DNA from: Methylobacterium sp. J-048
Lineage (GTDB): Bacteria; Pseudomonadota; Alphaproteobacteria; Rhizobiales; Beijerinckiaceae
Length of the DNA stretch: 64,000 bases
Direction of reading: 5' to 3'
NCBI RefSeq assembly: GCF_022829515.1
Contig: NZ_JAKSYL010000146.1
Span: 1 to 64,000 of the forward strand
Shown one piece after another: positions 9,238 through 17,775 of this stretch. Within the stretch, counting starts at the first letter, position 1, and every line of letters starts with the position of its first letter. The position numbers and the translations under genes were made by a program. Below the pieces are notes generated by a model, which ran no database searches, was not told where the DNA came from, and worked only from the letters and a program-made list of their open reading frames with translations.

Positions 9238-10793
9238 GGCTTCGCGACGTTCCAGAAGAGTGGGATGGCGGAGGGGATCAGACCGGTGAGCGCGGTCCGG
9301 TAGGCCGCGGGCTGCGCGAACTGGCCGAAGGGGGCGACCAGCCCCTCGCCGTACACGATGGTCTGGATCTCGCCCGCGATGGCGCGCCGTTTGTCCAGAT
9401 CAGGCTCGCGGGCGAAGCGGTCGAACAGGGCGACCATGCGCGGGTCGCACATGAACCCGGAACTCGCCGCGTCCTTGCAGTTGAAGTTGATCGCGGAATT
9501 CGTCAGCGGCGAGCTCAGATCGAGGCCCAGCGCATGGATGCCGAAGAGGCTCCAGCCGACCTTCTTGGTGCGCCGGGCGAGCAGGGCTGCCCAATCCATG
9601 ACCTGCAGGTCCACGGTGAAGCCGGCCTGCTTCAGCCGGTCGGCCAGGATGGTCGAGGACACGCGCGCCGCCTCGAGATCGTTGGCCACCATCACGGTCA
9701 CCGGCTCGCCCTTGTAGGCGGTCGCCTTCAGGGCAGCCCGGGCCGCCGCCACCGAGGGGTCGTGCAGGAGGTCCGTCCCGACATGCGTCTCGTAGGGCGA
9801 GCCGCAGATGAAGAAGGCGTTGCAGGTCTGCGAGAAGCGCGGCTCGAGGCCGAACCCGTCCAGAACCTCGCGCTGATCGACGAGCCGCAGCAGGACGCGC
9901 CGGATCGCCGGGTCGTCGAAGGGCTTGGACGCCGTGTTGATGCGATAGTGGCCCGTGAACCTGTGCGGGCCGGTGAAGTTCATCACCGCCAAGCTCGTGT
10001 TGGCCTCGATCTGACCGATCAGGTCGAAGGGCGCGTACTGCATGTAGTCGATCTCGCCCGCGCCGAGGGCGCCCGTCGCCGTCGCCCCATCGGGGATGAC
10101 GCGGATGTCGAGGGCGTCGACCTTCACGACCTTGCCGCCGGCCAGGAAGTCGGCCGGCTCGGGACGCGGCCGGTAATCGGGGTTCCGGCGCAGCAGCATG
10201 TGGTCGCCGGGGATGTGCGCGGCGCGGTCGTAGATGAACGGACCGGATCCCACGACCACCGTGAGCTGCGTCGTGGGGGGCGTCGCGGCGAGCCGGGCCG
10301 GCATGATGAAGGGCGTGGGGCTCGACGTCGTGCCGAGCGTGTCGAGGACGAGACCGTAGGGCTCCCGCAGCGTCAGCACGACAGTCCGGTCGTCCACGGC
10401 CTCGAGGCCGGCGGTCACGTCCATGAGCCGGCCACCCAGCGCGCTGCGGGCCGCCCAGCGCTTCAGCGAGGCGACGCAGTCGGCGGCCCGGACCGGCGCG
10501 CCGTCGTGGAAGCGCAGCCCGTCGCGCAGGGTGAAGCGCCAGGTCAGCCGATCATCCGATACCGACCACGTGTCGACCATCTGCGGCCGGAACACGCCCG
10601 TCGCGTCCGGCGCGAACAGCGTGTCGTAGACCATGTAGCCGAAGGTCCGCGTGATGTAGGCCGTGGTGAAGTAGGGGTCGAGGGTGACGATCTCGGCCTC
10701 CAGCACCGCCTTCACCGTCGTTTCCGCGCGGCCGGAGATCGGCGCAAGCAGCGCCGCGGCCGCGAGCAGGCCGGAAAACCAGAATCGTCTCAT
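9234..10793 (-). CDS. orphan oligopeptide-type substrate-binding protein (SBP_bac_5)
   Basis: A 519-residue periplasmic binding protein. I choose the ATG at 10793 because it gives a classical Sec signal, MRRFWFSGLLAAAALLAPIS with cleavage near GRA; the frame upstream is open but has no signal character. The body has VTLDPYFTTAYITRTFGYMV, TWRFTLRDGLRFHDGAPVRA and a C-terminal LFWNV. It is coupled to the GMC oxidoreductase and has no permease of its own. It closely resembles the other orphan at 32029-33621 in its start, its Cys-containing ADCVASLKRWA segment and its C-terminus. It may feed the DppBC-DF permease. Confidence 0.88.
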   Translation of the reverse strand: MRRFWFSGLLAAAALLAPISGRAETTVKAVLEAEIVTLDPYFTTAYITRTFGYMVYDTLFAPDATGVFRPQMVDTWSVSDDRLTWRFTLRDGLRFHDGAPVRAADCVASLKRWAARSALGGRLMDVTAGLEAVDDRTVVLTLREPYGLVLDTLGTTSSPTPFIMPARLAATPPTTQLTVVVGSGPFIYDRAAHIPGDHMLLRRNPDYRPRPEPADFLAGGKVVKVDALDIRVIPDGATATGALGAGEIDYMQYAPFDLIGQIEANTSLAVMNFTGPHRFTGHYRINTASKPFDDPAIRRVLLRLVDQREVLDGFGLEPRFSQTCNAFFICGSPYETHVGTDLLHDPSVAAARAALKATAYKGEPVTVMVANDLEAARVSSTILADRLKQAGFTVDLQVMDWAALLARRTKKVGWSLFGIHALGLDLSSPLTNSAINFNCKDAASSGFMCDPRMVALFDRFAREPDLDKRRAIAGEIQTIVYGEGLVAPFGQFAQPAAYRTALTGLIPSAIPLFWNVAKP

Positions 10794-10949
10794 TGTCGCA
10801 TTCACCCTTTGCCCGGCCCCGCTAGGCAAACGGGATACCAAGCAGGACGCCAAGCCGATCGCACGCGCCTGGGGCCTGATCCGAGACACCGGCATGGATG
10901 CTGCAAAGCCCATGCATCTCCAAGGCGCTCAAACGGTCCAGGGAAACGC

Positions 10950-11849
10950 ATGGCCTCCGCAGGCGGACGTGTCCTCACAGGTGCCGAAGTGAAGGCGCTG
11001 TCGCAGCGTTCGGACGGGCGCGGTGCCGTCCGCCTCCTCACGCATCTGCTGATGCTGGCCGGGGCCGGCTGGCTGGTCTGGCGGTCGGGCCCCTGGACGC
11101 TGCTGCCCGCCATGCTGCTGCTGGGGATCGCGCAATCGGCCCTGTTCGCGCCCATCCACGAAACCGTCCACCTGACCGCGTTCCGCTCGCGCAGGGCCAA
11201 TGCGGTCGTCGGCTGGCTGGCGGCCTGCCCGTCGCTGCTGAACTGGCACTTCTACACGGCCTTCCATCTCGCCCACCATCGCCACACCCAGGATCCCGAG
11301 CGGGATCCGGAACTCGCGCTGATGCCGCCCTCCACCCTGGACGCCTATGTCTGGCGCGTGCTGGCGCTACCCTACTGGCGAACCCGCCTGCAGGTGGCCT
11401 CAGCCGGCCTGCGCGGCGATCTCTCTGCCTACCCGTTCATCACCGATCGCGCCGCGCCCCGCATCATCCGCTCGATCCGGTCGATGTGTGCAGTCCTGCT
11501 CGCCGGGGCAGCCCTTGCCGTGGTTCTGGTCGGCTGGTGGGCGCCCCTGATCTTCTGGATCGGGCCGCAGCTCCTCGGGCAACCGTTCCTTCGGCTCTAC
11601 CTCCTCACCGAGCACACGCTCTGCACGATGGACGACAACGGCCTGACCAACACGCGCACGACCTTGACCAACGGCCTCATGCGGCTCCTCATGTGGAACA
11701 TGCCCTTCCACACCGAGCACCATCTCTACCCGTCGATCCCGTTCCACCGGCTCCCGGACGCCCATACCGCGATGCGTGCGCGTCTCGGCGTGCTGCAGCG
11801 GGGCTACGCCCGCTGGCATGTCGGCTTCGTGCGGACGCTGCGCCCGTGA
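10950..11849 (+). CDS. membrane fatty-acid desaturase / hydroxylase family protein
   Basis: A 299-residue integral membrane di-iron enzyme. The three histidine boxes are visible: HETVH (about residue 70), HLAHHRH (about 109) and HTEHH (about 253). Hydrophobic spans lie before box 1 and around ALAVVLVGWWAPLIFWIG. The ATG at 10950 has AGGGA about 6 bases upstream. A much longer open frame reaching back into the binding-protein gene is a shadow. It could desaturate or hydroxylate lipid, carotenoid or other hydrophobic chains. The next gene overlaps it (GTGA), so the two products probably act together. Confidence 0.87.
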   Translation: MASAGGRVLTGAEVKALSQRSDGRGAVRLLTHLLMLAGAGWLVWRSGPWTLLPAMLLLGIAQSALFAPIHETVHLTAFRSRRANAVVGWLAACPSLLNWHFYTAFHLAHHRHTQDPERDPELALMPPSTLDAYVWRVLALPYWRTRLQVASAGLRGDLSAYPFITDRAAPRIIRSIRSMCAVLLAGAALAVVLVGWWAPLIFWIGPQLLGQPFLRLYLLTEHTLCTMDDNGLTNTRTTLTNGLMRLLMWNMPFHTEHHLYPSIPFHRLPDAHTAMRARLGVLQRGYARWHVGFVRTLRP

Positions 11850-12880
11850 GCGGCTGGGCGACGACCACCGGAATCTTCGAACTCGGCGACCTGACGCTTC
11901 AGTCGGGGGCGGTGCTGCCGGGCGCGCAGCTGCGCTGGAAGACGCACGGCACCCTGTCGCCCGGGCGCGACAATGTCGTGCTCTACCCGACCAGCTACGG
12001 GGCCCAGCATTCGGACCTCGAATGGCTGATCGGCCCCGATGGGGTGCTGGATCCCAGTCGCTGGTTCATCGTCATCCCCGACATGTTCGGCAACGGCCTG
12101 TCGTCGAGCCCATCGAACACACCGGTCTGGCCCGGCCTCGTCACCGCCTGGGACAACGTCCACGCGCAGCGCCGTCTGCTCGCCGAGGTGTGGGGGATCG
12201 AGCGCCTGCACGCCGTGTACGGCTGGTCCATGGGGGCGCAGCAGGCCTATCACTGGGCAGCCCTGTTCCCCAATCACGTGGAACGCGCTGTGATCAATTG
12301 TGGCAGCGCCCGCACCGCCACCCACAACCGCGTGTTCCTGAAGGGTCTCATGGCAGTGCTGGAGGCGGCGCCGGAGCATTGCGGCGCGGGCCGCTTCTCG
12401 GCCGAGCCGGCCGCCGCCCTCCGGGCCTTCGGGCGCATCTATGCGGGCTGGGCGCTCAGCCAGGACTTCTACCGGGCGGACCTCCACCGCACCGCGCTCG
12501 GCGCCCCGGACCTCGACAGCTTCCTGCGCACCGACTGGGAGGAGCGCTTCGCCCGCCGCCCCGCGGCCGATCTCTACGCGCAGCTCTGCACCTGGGAGGC
12601 GGGCGACATCAGCCGCGATCCGCGCACCGGCGGCGACCTCATCCGGGCGCTCAACGCGATCACGGCCCGGCTGCTGCTGATGCCGGGCGAGACGGACCTC
12701 TACTTCCGCGTCGCCGACAACACCGCCGAACTGCCGCACCTGCGCGATGCCGTCCTGCAGCCGATCCCGAGCATCTGGGGCCATCGCGCCGGCAACCCAT
12801 CGACCAACCCAGCCGACGCCGCCTTTCTTCGCCACACCGTGCGGGCCTTCCTCGACACGGCCGAAGCGGGCGCGCCCTGA
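11846..12880 (+). CDS. alpha/beta hydrolase, homoserine O-acetyltransferase (MetX)-like
   Basis: A 344-residue alpha/beta-hydrolase of the MetX-like group. The N-terminal FELGDLTLQSGAVLPGAQL is typical of MetX relatives. The nucleophile elbow is GWSMGAQQ, the acid Asp lies in MPGETDLYF and the base His in WGHRAGNP. It starts with GTG, whose TG is shared with the desaturase stop. True homoserine acetyltransferases are a little longer and this gene sits outside any methionine locus, so an acyltransferase or ester/thioester hydrolase working with the desaturase is more likely (inference). Confidence 0.8.
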   Translation: MSGWATTTGIFELGDLTLQSGAVLPGAQLRWKTHGTLSPGRDNVVLYPTSYGAQHSDLEWLIGPDGVLDPSRWFIVIPDMFGNGLSSSPSNTPVWPGLVTAWDNVHAQRRLLAEVWGIERLHAVYGWSMGAQQAYHWAALFPNHVERAVINCGSARTATHNRVFLKGLMAVLEAAPEHCGAGRFSAEPAAALRAFGRIYAGWALSQDFYRADLHRTALGAPDLDSFLRTDWEERFARRPAADLYAQLCTWEAGDISRDPRTGGDLIRALNAITARLLLMPGETDLYFRVADNTAELPHLRDAVLQPIPSIWGHRAGNPSTNPADAAFLRHTVRAFLDTAEAGAP

Positions 12881-13008
12881 CCGGCCCCGTCTCCGTCATC
12901 CTCGCGCGTCGAGCAGCGCAGGATCACGGGCACCGGTTGCGACCGGCATCCATGCCCGGACGCGCCGGGCGGTGACCAGGCCGGCATCCGAATGCCAGCC
13001 GCGTCAGA

Positions 13009-13606
13009 CCGCGTCCCGGTTGAGCCGGACCACAAGCTGATCGGCGAATTTCGCTGCTGCGACCCGATCGGCCCGAACAGCGAGCTCGGCACCTACACCA
13101 ACTTCGTCAACCTGCTCGACCGGTGCGCCCTCGCGGTCCCGGGGCGGCCTCCCCCCGCGTCGACGGCTTCCCCTCCGGGCTGACCCTGCTCGCACCGCGC
13201 AGGTCCGACGAGCTCCTCGCTGCCCTGGGCGCACCTGTCGGGTCTGCCGCTGAACCGCGAACTCGCCTCGCACGGCGCCCGGTAACTGCGGACGGCGGCC
13301 ACCCGACCGGAGTACCGTTTCTACGCCCTGCCCGGCGGACCGCCGCATCGTCCCTCCCTCCTCCGGGTGGCGGCCGACGAAGGGGGTGCGATCGAGACGG
13401 AGGTCTGGGCCCTGCCGCCAGCCGCCAGCCGCCTTCGGGGCCTTCGGTGCCGCGATCCCGCCCCCCACGGGATCAGCACCCTGCGGCTCGCCGACGGGAC
13501 CGCGCCGAAGGGCTTTTTGGTGGAGGCGGCGGGCGTCACCGGGGCCGCCGACATCACGCGGTTCGGGGGCTGGTGCGGCTACGTGGCCAGCCGTGCCGCG
13601 GCATAG
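13009..13606 (+). pseudogene. decayed allophanate hydrolase, C-terminal remnant
   Basis: Fragments in shifting frames match the end of allophanate hydrolase (AtzF type). [20 protein letters not shown] reads in one frame at about 13071-13130. [11 protein letters not shown] then appears after a frameshift, followed by SGLPLNRELASHGAR and an in-frame TAA at 13283. The same frame resumes as EYRFYALPGGPPHRPSLLRV, then EVWALPPAA, another double shift, and TLRLADGTAPKGFLVEAAG with ITRFGG near the end. The N-terminal amidase domain is gone. Allophanate hydrolase would complete urea/biuret nitrogen release, so the decay says this step is now missing here or supplied elsewhere. Confidence 0.85.
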
Positions 13607-13860
13607 TCAGTTTGGCGATGCCAAAAATCCACTTTGATTCGGTCGCAGCGCTGATTCACACCCCCGCAACAAGCGCTCGCAAATCCAGGCGCACGGAGAC
13701 CGCAGAACCGAGCGCCTGTTATGCGAATTGGCGGCCGCCAGCTCGGATCGCGGGCAGTGCAGCACGAAAGTGTCGCGGTTGGCCCGTCGCGGCCGGTCCG
13801 CTTCTTGCTCACCCATCGGCCGAAAAGTGCCCCCGAGGCCGCCGAACCGGGAGACCCTGC

Positions 13861-14223
13861 ATGCGTCGATCCCTGCATACGGACGAGGAGATCGCCTTCC
13901 TGCTGGACGAGGCCGCGCGGGGTATACCGATCGCCGCGATCTGCGCGAGCGCCCATGTCTCGCTCGGCACCTTCTATCGCTGGCGGCGACGGCTCGGCGG
14001 ACTGAAGCCCGCCGGTGTGGCCCAGCTCGATCGCGTCGAGCGGGAGAATGCCGGTCTCCGTGCGGAGGTTCAGCGGCTCCGGGCTGCCCTGCTCGTACAA
14101 CCCGTACGGGCAGAGCGTACGCGGCCGATCCAGACCGGGCATGCAGGCGTGCATCCTGCACCGCGCCATCGCGGCGCCGACGCCTGTGTCGGCCGGTTCG
14201 CCTTCGGACGAAGCGCGAACTGA
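13861..14223 (+). CDS. IS3/IS911 OrfA-like helix-turn-helix protein (solitary)
   Basis: A 120-residue protein resembling OrfA of IS3-family elements. An N-terminal RRSLHTDEEIAFLLDEAARG and a helix-turn-helix around ICASAHVSLGTFYRWRRRLGG are followed by a leucine-zipper-like coiled coil, VERENAGLRAEVQRLRAALL. GGGAG lies just upstream of the ATG. No OrfB (DDE) gene follows: the next gene is fmdA on the other strand, and I see no terminal repeats. It is either an IS remnant whose last 35 residues run into unrelated DNA or a domesticated DNA-binding protein. Confidence 0.6.
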   Translation: MRRSLHTDEEIAFLLDEAARGIPIAAICASAHVSLGTFYRWRRRLGGLKPAGVAQLDRVERENAGLRAEVQRLRAALLVQPVRAERTRPIQTGHAGVHPAPRHRGADACVGRFAFGRSAN

Positions 14224-14274
14224 GGCACCGAGTTCGACGCGGTGCGACCGCATATCAACCGGGTGTCCCATACC

Positions 14275-15237
14275 TCAGACCGATTTGGCCGACGCCGATG
14301 CGAGGGCCGATTTCGGCAAGAGCATGTGCACGCCCTTGTTGCCGTCCACGGTCTGGGTGATGCGCAGGTTCCCGGCGAGCGAGCACAGCATGTAGGCCTG
14401 GTTGCGGGTGAGGCCGGTGCGCGCGCAGACGAGGCGCACCATCTCGCGCACGGCCTGGCGCATCGCCTCGTCGAGGCTCTCGTGCAGGCCGATCGACATC
14501 AGGTCGGTGGGGGTCTCGGCGAAGGGCCACGCGCCCGGGATGTCCTTGCGCACGGTGAGCCGAAAGGTGCCGGTCAGCCCGGTCTCCAGGGCGGTGATGC
14601 AGACCTCGCCGTCGCCCTGCACGCCGTGGCCGTCGCCCGCGTAGAAGCCGCCGCCGGGGTTGAACACCGGCAGGTAGAGGGTCGTGCCGACGCGCATCTC
14701 CTTGTTGTCCATGTTGCCGCCGAAGGCCCGGGGCACCGGCGTACCGACGCGGCCCCAGGTGGCGGGTGGGGCGGTGCCCAGGATGCCGAAGAACGGATCG
14801 AGGGGCAGCTCCGTGCCCCAGGGCAGGCGGCAGACGCCCCGGGTGGTGTCGATGTCGGCGTGGATCGTCTCGTACTCGGTGAACTCGTCCGGCAGGGTGC
14901 CGAGCAGCGGCAGGATCGCCACGAAGCCCCAGTCGAGGCGGAACTTCAGGTCGAGGATATCGATCTGCAGCATGTCGCCGGGCTCGGCGCCCTCCACGTG
15001 GACCGGGCCGGTGACGAAATGCGGGCCGGGACCGCGCTCCAGGGTGTCGAGGGCGTGGAGCAGGCCGGCCGGCACCCGGGCGGGGTCGGGGTGGAGCGAC
15101 TCGCGGCCGCCCGCCGGGTGCGAGTGCAGGGTGACGGTATCGCCAGACGCGACGGTCAGGACCGGCGGCAGAGCGGCATCGAAATAGCCGAGCACCATCG
15201 TCTCGGGCGTGGCGGGGATCTCATGGTGGCTCGGCAC
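14275..15237 (-). CDS. formamidase/acetamidase (FmdA/AmdA family)
   Basis: A 320-residue amidase of the FmdA/AmdA family, hydrolysing short amides such as formamide or acetamide to acid plus ammonia. Family features include LHSHPAGGRESLHPDPARVP, the VEGAEPGDMLQIDI strand and the GGFYAGDGHGVQGDGEV metal-site segment. It starts with GTG five bases after AAAGGAG, 20 bases downstream of urtE, and is last in the transporter operon. This pairing resembles the formamidase-linked amide transport genes of methylotrophs. At 320 residues it is nearer the acetamidase size than long FmdA proteins of about 410. Confidence 0.85.
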   Translation of the reverse strand: MPSHHEIPATPETMVLGYFDAALPPVLTVASGDTVTLHSHPAGGRESLHPDPARVPAGLLHALDTLERGPGPHFVTGPVHVEGAEPGDMLQIDILDLKFRLDWGFVAILPLLGTLPDEFTEYETIHADIDTTRGVCRLPWGTELPLDPFFGILGTAPPATWGRVGTPVPRAFGGNMDNKEMRVGTTLYLPVFNPGGGFYAGDGHGVQGDGEVCITALETGLTGTFRLTVRKDIPGAWPFAETPTDLMSIGLHESLDEAMRQAVREMVRLVCARTGLTRNQAYMLCSLAGNLRITQTVDGNKGVHMLLPKSALASASAKSV

Positions 15238-15257
15238 GGCGGCTCCTTTTGCGGATG

Positions 15258-15971
15258 TCAGACGGCGATGTGACGGGTCAGGGCTTCGTGGCTCAGTGCC
15301 CCGGGATCGCCGCGCTCGACGACGCTGCCGCGGGACAGCACCACCACGGAATCGGCGATCCGGAGAGCGAAATCGAGATACTGCTCCACGAGCAGCACGG
15401 TGATCCGCCCCTTCAGCCCGGCGATCACCGCCTCGATCGCGGCGACGATCGAAGGCTGGATGCCCTCGGTCGGCTCGTCGAGCAGGATGGCACGGGGCCG
15501 GGTGGCGAGCGCCCGGGCGATGGCGAGCTGCTGCTGCTGGCCGCCCGAGAGGTTGCCCCCCGGCCGGTGCCAAAGGCCCCGGAGCGCGGGGAACAGGGCG
15601 ACGGCCTCGTCGACCGCCTCGGTCCGCTCCAGCCCGTGCGCCCGGGCCGCGACACGCAGATTCTCGGCGACCGTCAGATCCGAAAAGATCTCGCGGCCCT
15701 GCGGCACGTAGGCGAGCCCGGAGCGGGCGCGCCGGTCGGAGGACAGGCGTGTCAGCTCGGTCCCGTCGAGGGCGATCCGGCCGCGGCTTTCCGGGATCAG
15801 GCCGGTGAGGCAGCGCAGCAGCGTCGTCTTGCCGGCGCCGTTGCGGCCGAGCACGGCGAGGCAGGCCCCCGGCTCGACCGCGAGGGCGATCCCGCGCAGC
15901 ACCTGCGCGCTGCCGTAATGCTGGTCGAGCCCCTCGACGGCGAGCCGTGCGGGCGGAGATGGGTTCATCAT
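15258..15971 (-). CDS. urtE: urea/short-chain amide ABC transporter ATPase UrtE
   Basis: A 237-residue LivF/UrtE-type ATPase with Walker A LGRNGAGKTTLL at about 41-52, signature LSGGQQQQ with the Gln-rich run typical of UrtE, Walker B AILLDEP and the switch His replaced in VEQYLDFALRIAD. The first of two tandem ATG codons overlaps the urtD stop (ATGA). With UrtD it powers the UrtBC permease. Gene order urtABCDE is intact. Confidence 0.9.
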   Translation of the reverse strand: MMNPSPPARLAVEGLDQHYGSAQVLRGIALAVEPGACLAVLGRNGAGKTTLLRCLTGLIPESRGRIALDGTELTRLSSDRRARSGLAYVPQGREIFSDLTVAENLRVAARAHGLERTEAVDEAVALFPALRGLWHRPGGNLSGGQQQQLAIARALATRPRAILLDEPTEGIQPSIVAAIEAVIAGLKGRITVLLVEQYLDFALRIADSVVVLSRGSVVERGDPGALSHEALTRHIAV

Positions 15972-16678
15972 CGGCCGAGGAACACCTCGATCACGCGGGG
16001 CTCGGCCCGGGCGCCCGCCATGCTGCCCTCGTAGAGCGTGCGGCCCTCGTGCAGCACCGTCACCCGGTCGGCGATGGCCTCGACGAAGCCCATGTCGTGC
16101 TCGATCACCAGGATCGCCCGGTCGGGCCGGCGCAGGCTCCGGATCAGCGCGGCGGTCTCGGCGGTCTCGGCGTCGGAGAGCCCGGCCACGGGCTCATCGA
16201 GGAGGAGCAGCGCCGGCTCGGCGGCCAGCACCATGCCGATCTCCAGCCACTGCTTCTCGCCGTGGGCGAGGCGGCCGGCCGGCACCTCCGCCCGGGGGCC
16301 GAGGCCGATCTCGCCGAGCACGGAGGCGATGCGGTCGGGGCGGTCCCGCGCCGGTAGGGGCGGCCCGCAGCCGATCTCTAGGTTTTCCCGCACGGTGAGC
16401 GCCGGGAAGACGCTGGGCTTCTGGAACTTGCGCCGCACGCCGGCCCGGGCGATCTCGACCTCGGAGCGCTTGGTGAGGTCAATCCGGTCGCCGAGCATCA
16501 CCCGGCCGGAGACTGGCTTGGTGATCCCTGAGATAACATCGAGCAGCGTGGTCTTGCCGGCACCGTTCGGGCCGATCACCGCCCGCACCTCGCCGGGATC
16601 GACCGCGAGCGAGACGGCATCCAGCGCCGTGAAGCGTCCGAAGGCGACGGTGAGGGCATCGACCACGAGGGCGGTCAT
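15968..16678 (-). CDS. urtD: urea/short-chain amide ABC transporter ATPase UrtD
   Basis: A 236-residue LivG/UrtD-type ATPase with Walker A IGPNGAGKTTLLDVISG, RKFQKPSVFPALTVRENLEI typical of UrtD, a degenerate signature LAHGEKQWLEIG and Walker B LLLLDEPVAGLS. The weak LAHGEKQW signature is normal for UrtD. The ATG at 16678 overlaps the urtC stop; the longer upstream open frame is a shadow. Confidence 0.9.
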   Translation of the reverse strand: MTALVVDALTVAFGRFTALDAVSLAVDPGEVRAVIGPNGAGKTTLLDVISGITKPVSGRVMLGDRIDLTKRSEVEIARAGVRRKFQKPSVFPALTVRENLEIGCGPPLPARDRPDRIASVLGEIGLGPRAEVPAGRLAHGEKQWLEIGMVLAAEPALLLLDEPVAGLSDAETAETAALIRSLRRPDRAILVIEHDMGFVEAIADRVTVLHEGRTLYEGSMAGARAEPRVIEVFLGR

Positions 16679-17775
16679 CGGGCGCCCCTCAGCCAGGTCG
16701 GGCGCGGGCGCCAGCCCACGAGGTCGAGGAGCCCGTTCGGCAGGACCAGCACCACGAGCAGCACCAGCCCGGACAGGATGAACGGCCACGCCTCCGGCAT
16801 CGCGGCGCTGAGCCAGAACTTCAGGCCGTTGACCAGGATCGCGCCGATCACCGCCCCGCCGAGGCGCCCGAGCCCCCCGATCGCCACCCAGACGGCGATC
16901 TCGATGGAGAGATCGGGCGCCAGCACCCGCGGGTTGATGATGCCGACCTGCGGCACGTAGAGGATGCCGGCGAGCGCCGCGATCATCGCCGAGAGGCACC
17001 AAATCCCGAGCTTCAGCCGGGTGGTGCTGTAGCCGAGCGTGCGCAGGCGGGTCTCGTCGTCGCGGCAGGCGAGCATCCGCCGCCCGATCGCGGTGCCGAC
17101 GAGGAGCCGCGTGCCGGCAAGAATTGCCGCCAGCGTCAGGAGGGCGGCGACGGCAAGGCCTGTGACCACGCCGGGGGAGCCCATCGGCCAGCCGAACAGC
17201 AGCGGGAAGCCGGTCATGCCGTTGTTGCCGCCGAGCCCGGTGTCGTTGCGGTACATCAGCAGCATCGCGACGTAGACAAGCGCTTGGCTGATGATCGAAA
17301 AGTAGACGCCGTTCACCCGCGAGCGGAACGAGGCGAGCCCGAACACGAAGGCGACGAGGCCGGCGAGCGCCAGCGCGAGGACGAGGGCGTACGGCGCGTG
17401 GTCGAGGCCGACCCAGTAGGCCGGCAGGCTCTTCCAGCCCATGAATTGCACGAAGTCCGGCAGCACGCCGGTGACGGCGACGCCGTGGGCCAGCAGGTGC
17501 ATGGCGCAGACATAGCCGCCGATCGCGAAGAACAGCCCGTGTCCCAGGCTGAGGATGCCGAGATAGCCCCAGACCAGATCAAGGGACACGGCGAGGATGG
17601 CGAAGGCGGCGAGCTGGCCGAGCGCATTGACGAGATACGGCGCTGGCGGCGCCACGAGGAGGCCCGCCGCGGCGGCGAGGCAGAGCCCGACGAGCCCAGC
17701 GACCAGGGGATCGCGCACGGCACGGCGGGCCGGTCCGGCGGGGGCGGCCAGGGCGGTCTGCACGGCGCCGCTCAT
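16675..17775 (-). CDS. urtC: urea/short-chain amide ABC transporter permease UrtC
   Basis: A 366-residue LivM-type inner-membrane permease with about ten hydrophobic segments, VWGYLGILSLGHGLFFAIGG near residue 70 and GNNGMTGFPLLFG in the periplasmic region. The IGGLGRLGGAVIGAILVNG permease signature is near the end. The ATG at 17775 overlaps the urtB stop as ATGA; the open frame continuing upstream lies inside urtB and is not used. Confidence 0.9.
   Translation of the reverse strand: MSGAVQTALAAPAGPARRAVRDPLVAGLVGLCLAAAAGLLVAPPAPYLVNALGQLAAFAILAVSLDLVWGYLGILSLGHGLFFAIGGYVCAMHLLAHGVAVTGVLPDFVQFMGWKSLPAYWVGLDHAPYALVLALALAGLVAFVFGLASFRSRVNGVYFSIISQALVYVAMLLMYRNDTGLGGNNGMTGFPLLFGWPMGSPGVVTGLAVAALLTLAAILAGTRLLVGTAIGRRMLACRDDETRLRTLGYSTTRLKLGIWCLSAMIAALAGILYVPQVGIINPRVLAPDLSIEIAVWVAIGGLGRLGGAVIGAILVNGLKFWLSAAMPEAWPFILSGLVLLVVLVLPNGLLDLVGWRPRPTWLRGAR

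Noticed and set aside
9534-10949. Long plus-strand open frame running into the desaturase gene
   Set aside because: It is antisense to the binding protein at 9234-10793, gives Arg/Gly/His-rich nonsense, and the desaturase has a good start with ribosome site at 10950.
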